51,551 nucleotides of DNA from Kiritimatiellia bacterium (GTDB taxonomy: Bacteria; Verrucomicrobiota; Kiritimatiellia; RFP12; UBA1067), in contig JAFRBA010000129.1 of assembly GCA_017405115.1 (NCBI GenBank), positions 1 through 51,551 of the forward strand, written 5' to 3'. Positions 35,200 to 42,463 of this stretch are shown piece by piece. Position 1 is the first letter of the stretch, and every line of letters starts with the position of its first letter. The notes under the pieces were generated by a model. The model did not search any database and was not told the DNA's origin. It worked only from the letters and a program-made list of their open reading frames with translations. The translations under genes were made by a program, and so were the position numbers.

Positions 35200-36876
35200 T
35201 TAAGTTTCTTGGTTCAAAAGTTTTACAATTTCATCCTCTGTCGTTCCCTGTGGCAATTCGACAACGTCATTCTTCCCGAAAAAGAAAATACGATTGGCAA
35301 GACGGATGCTCTCAATGTCATGCGAGACAAGTATTATCGTTCGCCCCTTGCTACATTTGTTCAATGTTTCAAAAACCTTTTGTTTCATAACAATGTCAAG
35401 ATTGTTTGACACTTCATCAATGACCAGTAAATCCGGATTCCGAACCAAGGCACGGGCAATGGACAACAACTGTAATTGCCCCCCTGAAATCGTTTCCGAA
35501 GAGACATGGGTGTATATGCCATTTGGAAGCGCCTTCACCCAATCTTCAAGTCCGCATACCTGCAACGCGCATTTTACAGTGTCTGCCGAAATGTTTTGAT
35601 CCTTAAGCCTTATGGCATCAATGATGCTTTCACCACGCATCTCTATGTCCTGTGGAATCCAACCAACACGCATCTCTTTTGCAACAATTCTTCCCTCTGA
35701 AGGTTTAAGAATGGCCAAGATCAATTTGGCTAGGGTGCTTTTCCCTGTTCCGTTTCGTCCGAGGAATACGCAAAAGTCTCCACCACGTAATCTCATTGAC
35801 AGATTCTTCATCACGCTCTTCCCATCTGGGTATGAGAACGAAACAGCATTGCATGTCACAAGATCGTGTTCTTGCAGAGCTCTGTCGCCAGATAAAACAA
35901 CATCGTCAAGTGGAGTTTTCGCCGTTCCACCGTACGAAACCGTTTTCTGGATTTCCTTCAGTGCCTCAATGCCTGTTTCCAGCGATGGAACGACTTGCAT
36001 TATTGCAGCCACCCCCTGCAACAATTGATTGACCAACACTATAAGGGCTACCATTTCTCCGATTGTACTCCTACCTTGTACAACCAGGCTAACGCAGAAT
36101 AACACTACAACGCTTCGCATGAACCAAAAGGCAGAATCCATTGCCAACTTGTTTTGAGCCGCAACCACGGAAAGAACCCGCTCGCGCGCTGCTGCCGCTG
36201 CTGCTGTATTTCGAATCACCGAGAGATATCGCGATGTTGCCTTGTGAATTACCAACAATGGATGCATCTTCACTAGCCCGTAAACCATGTCACTAAATCT
36301 GTACATGCTTTTACGCATCCTTTCCGATGCAATTCTTATTCGTGGAATGAATATGAAACAGACAATGCCGCCCACAATCACAGACAGAACGAGAAACAGA
36401 ATCGCAGTTGCGTTTTTATGTGCTATCAGGATAATACTTCCTATCCAGAACAAGCAAAATCCTACGACGGTGCCAAATAACTGTCGCATTGAAGAGCAGA
36501 CGGTTTTGACATCATACGAAAGTTTGCCCATCCATTTACCGACCGGAATCTGTAGAAACTTGTCAATGTCTATATTTCCGACAGATTCCCAATACGCGGT
36601 AAACAGACATCTGTCAAAAACAGAAAACGCCCTTGCCTCTATGGTTTCTTTTATGTATGCAACCATGACAACTGCGCATTCGACCGCCAATAGCAATGCC
36701 GCACATCCCCATATTCCCCATGCCACATCTAACTTGCCGATTAATACATCAACAAGAATTCCCGTAAGAAACGGGATGGATAATCGCAGGGATTCGTAAA
36801 GAACAGTAATTGTTGCCATCAAGACTTTTTGGGGCAGCAGATGGCAAAGCCCACGCAATGTCCAGAGATTCGTCAT
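35200..36876 (-). CDS. ABC exporter (TM domain fused to ATPase), no peptidase domain
   Basis: 558 aa. An ABC-type transmembrane domain with about six helices (residues 15-300) precedes the ATPase: Walker A GRNGTGKST (373-381), signature ISGGQ (463-467), Walker B LLVIDE (483-488), then VSNNLD and the switch His in LVSHD. No N-terminal C39 peptidase, which many bacteriocin exporters carry, is present. The protease function is therefore likely given by the ClpP-like protein next door, whose gene overlaps by 4 bp (ATGA). It should export the modified peptide, probably as a homodimer. Confidence 0.9.
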   Translation of the reverse strand: MTNLWTLRGLCHLLPQKVLMATITVLYESLRLSIPFLTGILVDVLIGKLDVAWGIWGCAALLLAVECAVVMVAYIKETIEARAFSVFDRCLFTAYWESVGNIDIDKFLQIPVGKWMGKLSYDVKTVCSSMRQLFGTVVGFCLFWIGSIILIAHKNATAILFLVLSVIVGGIVCFIFIPRIRIASERMRKSMYRFSDMVYGLVKMHPLLVIHKATSRYLSVIRNTAAAAAARERVLSVVAAQNKLAMDSAFWFMRSVVVLFCVSLVVQGRSTIGEMVALIVLVNQLLQGVAAIMQVVPSLETGIEALKEIQKTVSYGGTAKTPLDDVVLSGDRALQEHDLVTCNAVSFSYPDGKSVMKNLSMRLRGGDFCVFLGRNGTGKSTLAKLILAILKPSEGRIVAKEMRVGWIPQDIEMRGESIIDAIRLKDQNISADTVKCALQVCGLEDWVKALPNGIYTHVSSETISGGQLQLLSIARALVRNPDLLVIDEVSNNLDIVMKQKVFETLNKCSKGRTIILVSHDIESIRLANRIFFFGKNDVVELPQGTTEDEIVKLLNQET

Positions 36877-37406
36877 GTGCGTGGTTTTTCAACCTCTGTC
36901 ACAAGGTTATCAGACAATGCAGTCTCTGCCGTTAGGCGTGTACTCAACGCCATTTTCTGCTTCCACACACTCTTGGATGTCCCCGTGCAGTATTCAAGAA
37001 AAGAAATAAGCCGTTCTTCATCCGAATCCACTTCGTCTGCAAGCGCACGCAGTTCTGCTGCGCTTTTCGCTCCAGATATTTCTTTCGCCGCAGGATGAAA
37101 CATGAAGACCCCATGTTGGGCGCACATTCGTTGTTTGCCACTTGCGAAAACTGCAATTGCCGCAGAATCTACATTGGCAATATTGTATGTGAGGACTTCA
37201 CATGGTAAGGTGCGTATCAATTGTCCCATTGCAAGCGCAATGGAAACATGACCTCCGTTTGAGCATATCTGAATATGCAGACGAGTACACTCATCCGGCA
37301 CGTCATTCTGAAGGAATTTCAAGAATTCCTCAAGGCACTTCTGATCCAACACCCCAGAGATTGTGTAGGCGGATTCACATTTACCCTTGGGAGTAAAGGC
37401 TTTCAT
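36873..37406 (-). CDS. ClpP-fold serine protease in a RiPP operon
   Basis: 177 aa from ATG 37406 (GGAGG at 7 nt; TGATG overlap with the upstream maturase). The crotonase/ClpP core shows LHIQICSNGGHVSIALAM (ClpP: INSPGGSV), then YNIANVDSAAIAVFASG with the nucleophile Ser81 and MCAQHGVFMFHPAAK with His104. Where ClpP has the third triad Asp, near LSTRLTAETALSDNLVTEV, I see Ser/Thr instead, so the triad may be incomplete. It is shorter than ClpP and has no AAA+ partner nearby. In this operon it may remove the leader from the modified peptide. Confidence 0.82.
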   Translation of the reverse strand: MKAFTPKGKCESAYTISGVLDQKCLEEFLKFLQNDVPDECTRLHIQICSNGGHVSIALAMGQLIRTLPCEVLTYNIANVDSAAIAVFASGKQRMCAQHGVFMFHPAAKEISGAKSAAELRALADEVDSDEERLISFLEYCTGTSKSVWKQKMALSTRLTAETALSDNLVTEVEKPRT

Positions 37407-38551
37407 CACTCGCCCTCCTCAAGATTTAGATACTGCAATGCCTTGTCTGATGTCATAAGTTCTTCACCAGAGAGTGTTTCTCCTCGTTCTATCTTCTGCT
37501 CCATTCTTTTCAGGTGATAAAGACAGCATACTCTCGCCTTTGCCTTTTGTACTCTGCATGTCGTATTCGGCGAGGACCACTTGTTGACATCTCCATACAG
37601 TTTTACATGGAAACCGAAACAGGGTTTGCAGGTATTACGGATTGGGCAAGCATCGCAGACGGGGTCCCAAGAGACATATTTAAGGTCTGCACATTCCTTC
37701 TTCGCCCTGTCGGCCAATTCCTGTCCCAAAGTCAACGGTGCAAATATGTGGCAGATATAATCAGTACCATCCACATCGTAATTGACAATGTTGTCCACCG
37801 CACCGCAGAATGCAGATTCTTTCAACCTGTTGCCAGGAAAGAAATCAGCAATACGAAGAGAGAATAACCCGCTTGCCCTTGCTTCATCGGGACTTTCAAG
37901 ATAGTCGGGTATCAGTTCCATCATCTGTTCTTCGTAAATCTTTGCATCTTCTTTCGTCCACTTGAATCCATCCCCTAATACTGCAGTAAAAGGTATTTTC
38001 CTTTCATTCATCTGGCGAACATTTTCCGCCAAATACTGAATCGAATCGCGGAACAAGACTACAGCAATCCGCCTGTCCGGCCAGGTCTTTATGAAAAACT
38101 CACAGTCAATGGGCAAGGTGGTACGATTGAGTTCATTAACACCTGAAAGGCCGTCAAAACTCAATCCGACACTGAATCGATGTTTATTTGCTGTAAACCA
38201 TTCGCGCATATTGTCTGTCAATAGCGTTCCATTTGTCGGTAGAGACAACTCGTATGGCAACGGCCAATCTTTATCCCATACCCATTCAGATACTTCTCTG
38301 ACAAGTTCAAATTCCTCCAGAGGTTCGCCGCCCATGAATGATATATCTAGCGCCTCTGTCACTCCATCGTGCGAGGCATATTCAAACTCGTTCTCTAGGA
38401 CACGTTTTGCAGTCTCAACTGACATTCTTCTACCATTACTCTTGTGGCTCTCGTAACAATAGCGGCAATCAAGATTGCAATGTCGAGTCACGGTCAACAT
38501 AACTTGCCGTGTCTTCGCTATTCCTTCTGCATTTCTACGTTCATTCTCCAT
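37406..38551 (-). CDS. Radical SAM/SPASM peptide maturase B
   Basis: 381 aa. The SAM cluster motif is C25-x3-C29-x2-C32 in TRHCNLDCRYCYESH. GGEP (DISFMGGEPL) and a TNGTLLT motif follow as in the SPASM peptide-maturase group. The C-terminal SPASM region has the CX12GX4C-like segment FCGAVDNIVNYDVDGTDYIC and CX2CX5CX2C (VCDACPIRNTCKPC), ending with TTCRVQ and VCCLYH. These enzymes form thioether or C-C links on Cys-rich precursors. It shares many blocks with maturase A (40058-38829), so they are paralogues. It follows the precursor gene across a hairpin and overlaps the protease gene. Confidence 0.93.
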   Translation of the reverse strand: MENERRNAEGIAKTRQVMLTVTRHCNLDCRYCYESHKSNGRRMSVETAKRVLENEFEYASHDGVTEALDISFMGGEPLEEFELVREVSEWVWDKDWPLPYELSLPTNGTLLTDNMREWFTANKHRFSVGLSFDGLSGVNELNRTTLPIDCEFFIKTWPDRRIAVVLFRDSIQYLAENVRQMNERKIPFTAVLGDGFKWTKEDAKIYEEQMMELIPDYLESPDEARASGLFSLRIADFFPGNRLKESAFCGAVDNIVNYDVDGTDYICHIFAPLTLGQELADRAKKECADLKYVSWDPVCDACPIRNTCKPCFGFHVKLYGDVNKWSSPNTTCRVQKAKARVCCLYHLKRMEQKIERGETLSGEELMTSDKALQYLNLEEGE

Positions 38552-38574
38552 GAGTCATCTAACCTTTCTAATGA

Positions 38575-38607
38575 ACGCTGTGCCTATGACTTTCACAGGC
38601 ACAGCGT
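38575..38607 (-). terminator. Attenuator-like hairpin after the precursor gene
   Basis: Perfect 11-bp stem ACGCTGTGCCT/AGGCACAGCGT with an 11-nt loop, 28 nt after the precursor stop and followed only by a weak T-run (TTCATT). It would partly stop transcription or protect the 3' end, giving more precursor than maturase B. Confidence 0.65.
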
Positions 38608-38634
38608 CGTGGTTTGTGCCACAGTCCAACGGCA

Positions 38635-38832
38635 TTAACCGTTGCCCTTCCATGCCTTCCAACAGAAGCAACGGCTTCCGTCGCAATAGCTGGAACAGGA
38701 ATTGGTGCACATTGCACCACATCCCCACGTATTCAGCGTGGGGTCGGAACTCGTCGCAATCGTGCCGTGCTCACTTTTGTAAGCATCAAGCATCGCGCCA
38801 AGTTTAGCCAATTCGCTCTTGCTGACCTTCAT
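38635..38832 (-). CDS. RiPP precursor peptide with CXXX-repeat core
   Basis: 65 aa. The leader (residues 1-36) is MKVSKSELAKLGAMLDAYKS followed by EHGTIATSSDPTLNTW. The core starts about residue 37: C38, C42, C46 and C50 are exactly four residues apart (CGAM, CTNS, CSSY, CDGS), then C55 and C57 before WKAWKGNG. This C-x3 repeat is a hallmark of Cys-rich radical SAM substrates with thioether bridges. A strong AGGAGGTGA site 6-9 nt upstream lies within the end of maturase A, and the ATG overlaps its stop by 4 bp. No other precursor is seen. Product and activity unknown. Confidence 0.85.
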   Translation of the reverse strand: MKVSKSELAKLGAMLDAYKSEHGTIATSSDPTLNTWGCGAMCTNSCSSYCDGSRCFCWKAWKGNG

Positions 38833-40058
38833 TCTTTTTCACCTCCTTTCCTGGAATTGCCGACAATTCGGCTGTTACCAATTGTAAATGGAGCCTCCAC
38901 GTTAGGGAAATCAATTTTTGAAAGGATCTCATAGGCCTCCATTGCCTTTTGCGCTTTTACGGCGTCTTCGTGAGGCATGTTAGCACTTCGCCTGTTTATG
39001 ATGAGTCGTATTTGGAATTCACAAACACTTATTGCCCGTGCAAGTGCCATGAGGCATCCTCGCATGTCTCGTTTGGCAATCGCGCCGCGATACTTGAAAT
39101 TAAAGCCCGCACATGTAGGGCATGTCTGTCGCAGAACACAACAATCACAACGACTATCGTTATAGAGATTGCCGCTCTCCCAATCAAACTTGTCAATTTC
39201 CGCTCGCGAATCTCCAAGTACAACAGGCGTAAAAAGGTGACATCCGTACTTCCGGCCATCAATGTCGTATGTCACCATATGAGTACCTGTTCCGCAGAAT
39301 TTCTTTTGTAATGTCGCTTTGCCATTATCCTTCGGCAACTCTACGGCCAATGTCTGCCCAAGTAGATTAATCGGTGGAATCGTAGTATCTTGTATGTACA
39401 CATCCCCCAATGTCCGCAATTGTTCTCGATATAAAATCGCATCATACTTTGTCCACTCAACGCCTTGTGCCAAAGCTGCCTCTACACGGAAATTCCGCTC
39501 CCGTTGAAGGAATAAAACGCCTTGTGCCAATACTGGCAGAGTCCCCTTTGATATTGTCATGTGAACGCTCTGCAAAGGCCACGTCTGCTTAAAGAAATCA
39601 TAGTCAATCGCCTTTCTTTCAGTTCCGCGATTTGCATTTTGCATTGATTCCGTACCATCGCAACTTGCACCCAGCCATATATTCTCCCTGTGTTCACGAA
39701 ACCATGATTTCATTTCTTGTGTCAGTAATGTGCCGTTGGTTGTGGCAAAGAACACAAAAGGAACTTTTGGGGGATGTGCTTCGACCCATTCAACAACGTA
39801 CTTGATTAACGGGAAGTTCATCAACGGCTCGCCGCCCATGAAGTCAATTTGCAACGCTTCAAACTTGTCTGAGCTTTCCACAAGAGCGAATTCCTTTTGG
39901 ACAATGGAAATGGCAAGTTTCGTGTCCATGTACCTGTTGCCCTTGAACTCTTCGTAGCAGTAAGTACAATTCAAGTTGCACGCATGGGTTACCATAAGGG
40001 TGCATGTTCGTACTTTTGTGGTTCCCTCATAATCATCGAATATGGGCTGTAAGGCCAT
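38829..40058 (-). CDS. Radical SAM/SPASM peptide maturase A
   Basis: 409 aa from ATG 40058 (AAGGAGG at 4 nt; upstream ATG 40088 lacks a site). The SAM cluster motif is C27-x3-C31-x2-C34 in THACNLNCTYCYEE. DFMGGEPLMNF and TTNGTLLTQEM follow. The SPASM region has FCGTGTHMVTYDIDGRKYGC (CX12GX4C) and CDCCVLRQTCPTC (CX2CX5CX2C), then RGCLMAL. Parallel blocks to maturase B: DFFKQTWP, GVEWTKYDAILYREQ. About 60 residues after the SPASM region are extra, possibly for substrate handling. The start of the precursor overlaps the stop. Confidence 0.93.
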   Translation of the reverse strand: MALQPIFDDYEGTTKVRTCTLMVTHACNLNCTYCYEEFKGNRYMDTKLAISIVQKEFALVESSDKFEALQIDFMGGEPLMNFPLIKYVVEWVEAHPPKVPFVFFATTNGTLLTQEMKSWFREHRENIWLGASCDGTESMQNANRGTERKAIDYDFFKQTWPLQSVHMTISKGTLPVLAQGVLFLQRERNFRVEAALAQGVEWTKYDAILYREQLRTLGDVYIQDTTIPPINLLGQTLAVELPKDNGKATLQKKFCGTGTHMVTYDIDGRKYGCHLFTPVVLGDSRAEIDKFDWESGNLYNDSRCDCCVLRQTCPTCAGFNFKYRGAIAKRDMRGCLMALARAISVCEFQIRLIINRRSANMPHEDAVKAQKAMEAYEILSKIDFPNVEAPFTIGNSRIVGNSRKGGEKE

Positions 40059-40071
40059 TGTGCCTCCTTGA

Positions 40072-40266
40072 TTATTCTTGTTGTTCAAACATTCTCATTG
40101 TCCGTTCGTTTTCTTGTTGTTGCGACCAAAACCCAGCACGGCAGGCTTCATGTACTGCGTTGACAAGATAATAGATGCCAACGCCTGTCATCCCAAACAA
40201 CAAGAGAATAACAAGACACCATTGCATGCAGGAAAAGACTTTGCAGATTGGATTCATCACTTTCAA
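40072..40266 (-). CDS. Small single-TM protein before maturase A
   Basis: 64 aa if the TTG at 40266 is used (TTGA overlap with the upstream stop), 61 aa if the ATG at 40257 is used; neither has a strong ribosome site. One membrane helix (CMQWCLVILLLFGMTGVGIYYL) is followed by a charged Gln/Glu-rich tail. Cysteines at 8, 13 and 17 lie at its inner edge. It is 13 bp ahead of maturase A in the RiPP operon. A role in membrane anchoring of the maturation complex or in immunity is possible but not shown. Confidence 0.5.
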   Translation of the reverse strand: MKVMNPICKVFSCMQWCLVILLLFGMTGVGIYYLVNAVHEACRAGFWSQQQENERTMRMFEQQE

Positions 40267-40883
40267 TAATTGTCAGATTCCAAAGATAGGTCTTGCTCCG
40301 CATCATCAGCAGCTCTCGCCACGATTCGTATCGCATCTGCCAGCTCTTTGCTTTTGACTGCTTCTGTTGCCGACAAGGTAAACACAAGTGCATTGCGCGT
40401 TACTTTCTTTCGCCGTTCTTCAAATGACACTTCTTTTTGTACCCACTTCCCTCCAACCATGCAATTTCTATTCAAAGTCCTTATCCAGCCCACAGGAATG
40501 ACATAGTCATCCTCTGGAGCGATATATGCTATTGATTCGAGCGTCCGATCTGACAAGACATATACAAATTGCTGACGACTCCCCAGCACCACCTTGACTT
40601 TGTACGAGCCATCCTTTTGTAATTCATACTTAAGTCGTTCTGCCGCCAGTGCAGTACGAATCCCAAATGGTGGCGTTTTTTTCCGCAATGAATCGGCTTC
40701 GCTTGCTTGATGAGATTGCACGTGCGAAGGGAATCCTTTAGAAGAAGTCGCATGTGAAGTCAGATGACGTTGATGCCTACCACTTTCCATACGAGTATCA
40801 TGTTTAGAATTACCTTGCAGGATACTGACTTCGGCATAGGCCATTCCAACCATACAAACAAAGCATACGGCTAATAATTTCAT
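40263..40883 (-). CDS. Secreted protein of the RiPP operon, unknown
   Basis: 206 aa. Signal peptide MKLLAVCFVCMVGMAYA. A Ser/His/Gln-rich low-complexity stretch (residues 24-65) precedes a folded region: LAAERLKYELQKDGSYKVKV, then FVYVLSDRTLESIAYIAPEDDYVIP and a Lys-rich helix (FEERRKKVTRNALVFTLSA). The middle segment (IAPEDDYVIPVGWIRTLNRN) resembles no family I know. GGAAGGACG precedes the start. It sits 13 bp downstream of the zinc-finger gene and overlaps the small membrane gene by 4 bp. Confidence 0.6.
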   Translation of the reverse strand: MKLLAVCFVCMVGMAYAEVSILQGNSKHDTRMESGRHQRHLTSHATSSKGFPSHVQSHQASEADSLRKKTPPFGIRTALAAERLKYELQKDGSYKVKVVLGSRQQFVYVLSDRTLESIAYIAPEDDYVIPVGWIRTLNRNCMVGGKWVQKEVSFEERRKKVTRNALVFTLSATEAVKSKELADAIRIVARAADDAEQDLSLESDNY

Positions 40884-40896
40884 CGTCCTTCCCCGA

Positions 40897-41202
40897 TTAT
40901 TTGTTTACCCAATACCCACCTGCTGCATTACAATGTGGACATGCAGGAGACATCACACAATTTGTGCACATCCGCTTGCCGCCTGTACAGGCTGTGCAAG
41001 CCCATCCCATGAACATCCCAGTACCATTACAGACAGTGCACCTCATTTGCCCTGTTCCGTTGCAATACGAACATAGGAACTTGCGCCCGTTGCATCTGGG
41101 ACATGTTACCCATGCCAATTCTGCGATGGCAGAAAGTGCAATCATCGCAATTGCGACAAGGCCAATCACCTTTAAGCAATTGCATTTAAATTTCGTCTTC
41201 AC
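40897..41202 (-). CDS. Membrane-anchored DnaJ-type zinc-finger protein
   Basis: 101 aa with a GTG start at 41202 (AAGGA 8 nt upstream). One N-terminal helix (CLKVIGLVAIAMIALSAIAEL) is followed by four CxxCxG-like repeats: CPRCNG, CSYCNGTG, CTVCNGTG and CTACTGG, then CTNC and CPHC. That is the DnaJ cysteine-rich zinc-finger layout without J-domain. It is likely to bind two zincs and peptides, acting as chaperone or scaffold for the Cys-rich precursor. It is the first gene of the RiPP operon. Confidence 0.75.
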   Translation of the reverse strand: MKTKFKCNCLKVIGLVAIAMIALSAIAELAWVTCPRCNGRKFLCSYCNGTGQMRCTVCNGTGMFMGWACTACTGGKRMCTNCVMSPACPHCNAAGGYWVNK

Positions 41203-41318
41203 TTTTGTGTTTCCTTGCGCCCTGTTTGTGTTTCACTTCGCAAGGATCGGGCTTGTCCTCGTTCCGTGTCGCTACGCTTGCGCGGCAATCGCTGACACGA
41301 TTTGAGGGCATAAGAAAA

Positions 41319-41378
41319 CCTCCCTTCGTGTTTTCCGTGAGGCCGTTCGAATTGCCTATAGTAGAACACAAAGGGAGG
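41319..41378 (-). terminator. Long-stem terminator/attenuator upstream of the RiPP operon
   Basis: On the minus strand CCTCCCTTTGTGTT pairs with AACACGAAGGGAGG over 14 bp with one U-G wobble, followed by TTTTCTT. A second hairpin (AAGCGC-GATT-GCGCTT, 41379-41394) lies just before it. The rest of the 369-bp gap 41203-41571 holds repeat copy B and no convincing gene; a 41-codon frame at 41186-41311 is not supported. Confidence 0.6.
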
Positions 41379-41490
41379 AAGCGCGATTGCGCTTTCCTGC
41401 CAAGTGTCGCTACTAGTGAGATTTTCGAACGTTTCACGGAACGACTGCTTTGCAGCATTGCAAATTGTCTATCCTCCTTTCGGAGGGTGG

Positions 41491-41569
41491 CGGATTTCTC
41501 CCCGCCTTATCGTTTTAACTGTCTATTGGCTCGTTCCTTTCATTGTCAGTTTCCACGATTTGAGATTGG
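41491..41569 (-). repeat. 3' repeat element, copy B (after PIN toxin 1)
   Basis: Read on the minus strand from a few nt after the PIN stop: CAATCTCAAATCGTGGAAAC, on through GGAACGAGCCAATAGACAG to GGCGGG. It is about 90% identical to copy C (42385-42461) and more distantly like copy A (11541-11606). Confidence 0.75.
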
Positions 41570-41571
41570 TG

Positions 41572-41994
41572 TTATTGTTTATCTTCGACAAAGACATTTA
41601 GGAGTTCTGCTGGAGCCAAGACCTTCACGGGCGAATTGGCAAATCCGTCTTTGTCGCGTGTGACGATCACATCCGCGCCCCACTCCTTTGCTGCGGCAAT
41701 CTGAAGAGTGTCCTCGAAATCAGGATGATCTGCGCCAAGGTTCAGGCTGATGTCTTCCGGACGGATTGGCAGCAGTTTCATGAACTCCGCAACCTCTTTC
41801 ACCAGCAATTCAGCATTGTGTTGTCCAATCGACCTGCCAATGACATAGACGGAATTGCACGCCGTGAGACCGGTAAATGCGCCTTCGTTGCCGTCTTGTA
41901 CACAAGCATCAATGACAGCCTCGGCATCGTCGGCGAAAGGCATTCTGTCAACGAGGTAGTCAATGATGACGTTTGCATCGACGAATATCTTCAT
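41572..41994 (-). CDS. PIN-domain toxin (VapC-like) 1
   Basis: 140 aa. Acidic active-site residues: D6 in KIFVDANVIIDYL, D95 in FEDTLQIAAAKE and D114 in VIVTRDKDGF; the pattern is typical of the PIN RNase fold. Ser/Asn of ACNSVYVIG completes the site. The ATG overlaps the antitoxin stop by 4 bp, so the pair is translated together. It should cleave tRNA or mRNA when free. Directly behind its stop lies repeat copy B. Length is normal for the family. Confidence 0.9.
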   Translation of the reverse strand: MKIFVDANVIIDYLVDRMPFADDAEAVIDACVQDGNEGAFTGLTACNSVYVIGRSIGQHNAELLVKEVAEFMKLLPIRPEDISLNLGADHPDFEDTLQIAAAKEWGADVIVTRDKDGFANSPVKVLAPAELLNVFVEDKQ

Positions 41995-42308
41995 CGCAAA
42001 GCCTCGTGTTTTTCCGCCAGCGCATCAGCAAGTATCTCTTTATATTCGCGGCAGTCATTCAATTTTGCCGCGCCGCGAAGAGCCCTAACCTTCGGCGATA
42101 TCTTCCTATTGCTGTGTCTGGTCGAAGATGACGACACCGTGGAAACGCCGTCAAGTTTCACAAGAATCACCCGATAGCGACCCGCCTCAGGAAGCGAAAG
42201 AGACACGGTACAGGCATCGCCTGAGACGTTTTCAAACCAAACGTCGTCGGCAGACCCAACATCTGCCATGGTCTGCATCCAATCTTTCTTCTCCATCAGT
42301 CTCGGCAT
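41991..42308 (-). CDS. Antitoxin partner of PIN toxin 1
   Basis: 105 aa. The gene lies upstream of the PIN toxin and overlaps it by 4 bp. The N-terminal half has beta-strand-rich WFENVSGDACTVSLSLPEAG and YRVILVKLDGVSTV; the C-terminal half has basic residues and ends with helix EYKEILADALAEKH, the usual antitoxin tail that wraps the toxin. I do not recognise a DNA-binding ribbon-helix-helix motif. AAGGAGAACAGGT precedes the ATG, and an extended -10 box is 14 nt upstream of it. Named by context. Confidence 0.7.
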   Translation of the reverse strand: MPRLMEKKDWMQTMADVGSADDVWFENVSGDACTVSLSLPEAGRYRVILVKLDGVSTVSSSSTRHSNRKISPKVRALRGAAKLNDCREYKEILADALAEKHEALR

Positions 42309-42329
42309 ACCTGTTCTCCTTTGACGATT

Positions 42330-42338
42330 ATTATACCA
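42330..42338 (-). promoter_or_regulatory. Extended -10 promoter of PIN module 1
   Basis: Minus-strand TTTGGTATAAT (TATAAT at 42335-42330) matches the hydrolase promoter box exactly. The transcript would start near 42323, leaving about 15 nt with the AAGGAG site. Confidence 0.6.
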
Positions 42339-42384
42339 AATTTCGTTCTTCCCCGGGCGGCAAAAGCCTATGTGCCTAATTTGT

Positions 42385-42461
42385 CGGATTTCTCCCGCCT
42401 TATCGTTTTAACTGTCTATGGGCTCGTTCCTTTCATTACAGTTTCCACGATTTGAGATTGT
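42385..42461 (-). repeat. 3' repeat element, copy C (after PIN module 2)
   Basis: Starts a few nt after the 68-aa gene's stop with CAATCTCAAATCGTGGAAAC. It runs on like copy B with small indels. It lies in the 42309-42463 gap with the promoter of module 1. Confidence 0.75.
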
Positions 42462-42463
42462 TG

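Noticed and set aside
41186..41311. 41-codon minus-strand frame upstream of the zinc-finger gene
   Set aside because: Overlaps the GTG start of a well-supported gene, is polar and low in complexity, and has no ribosome site.
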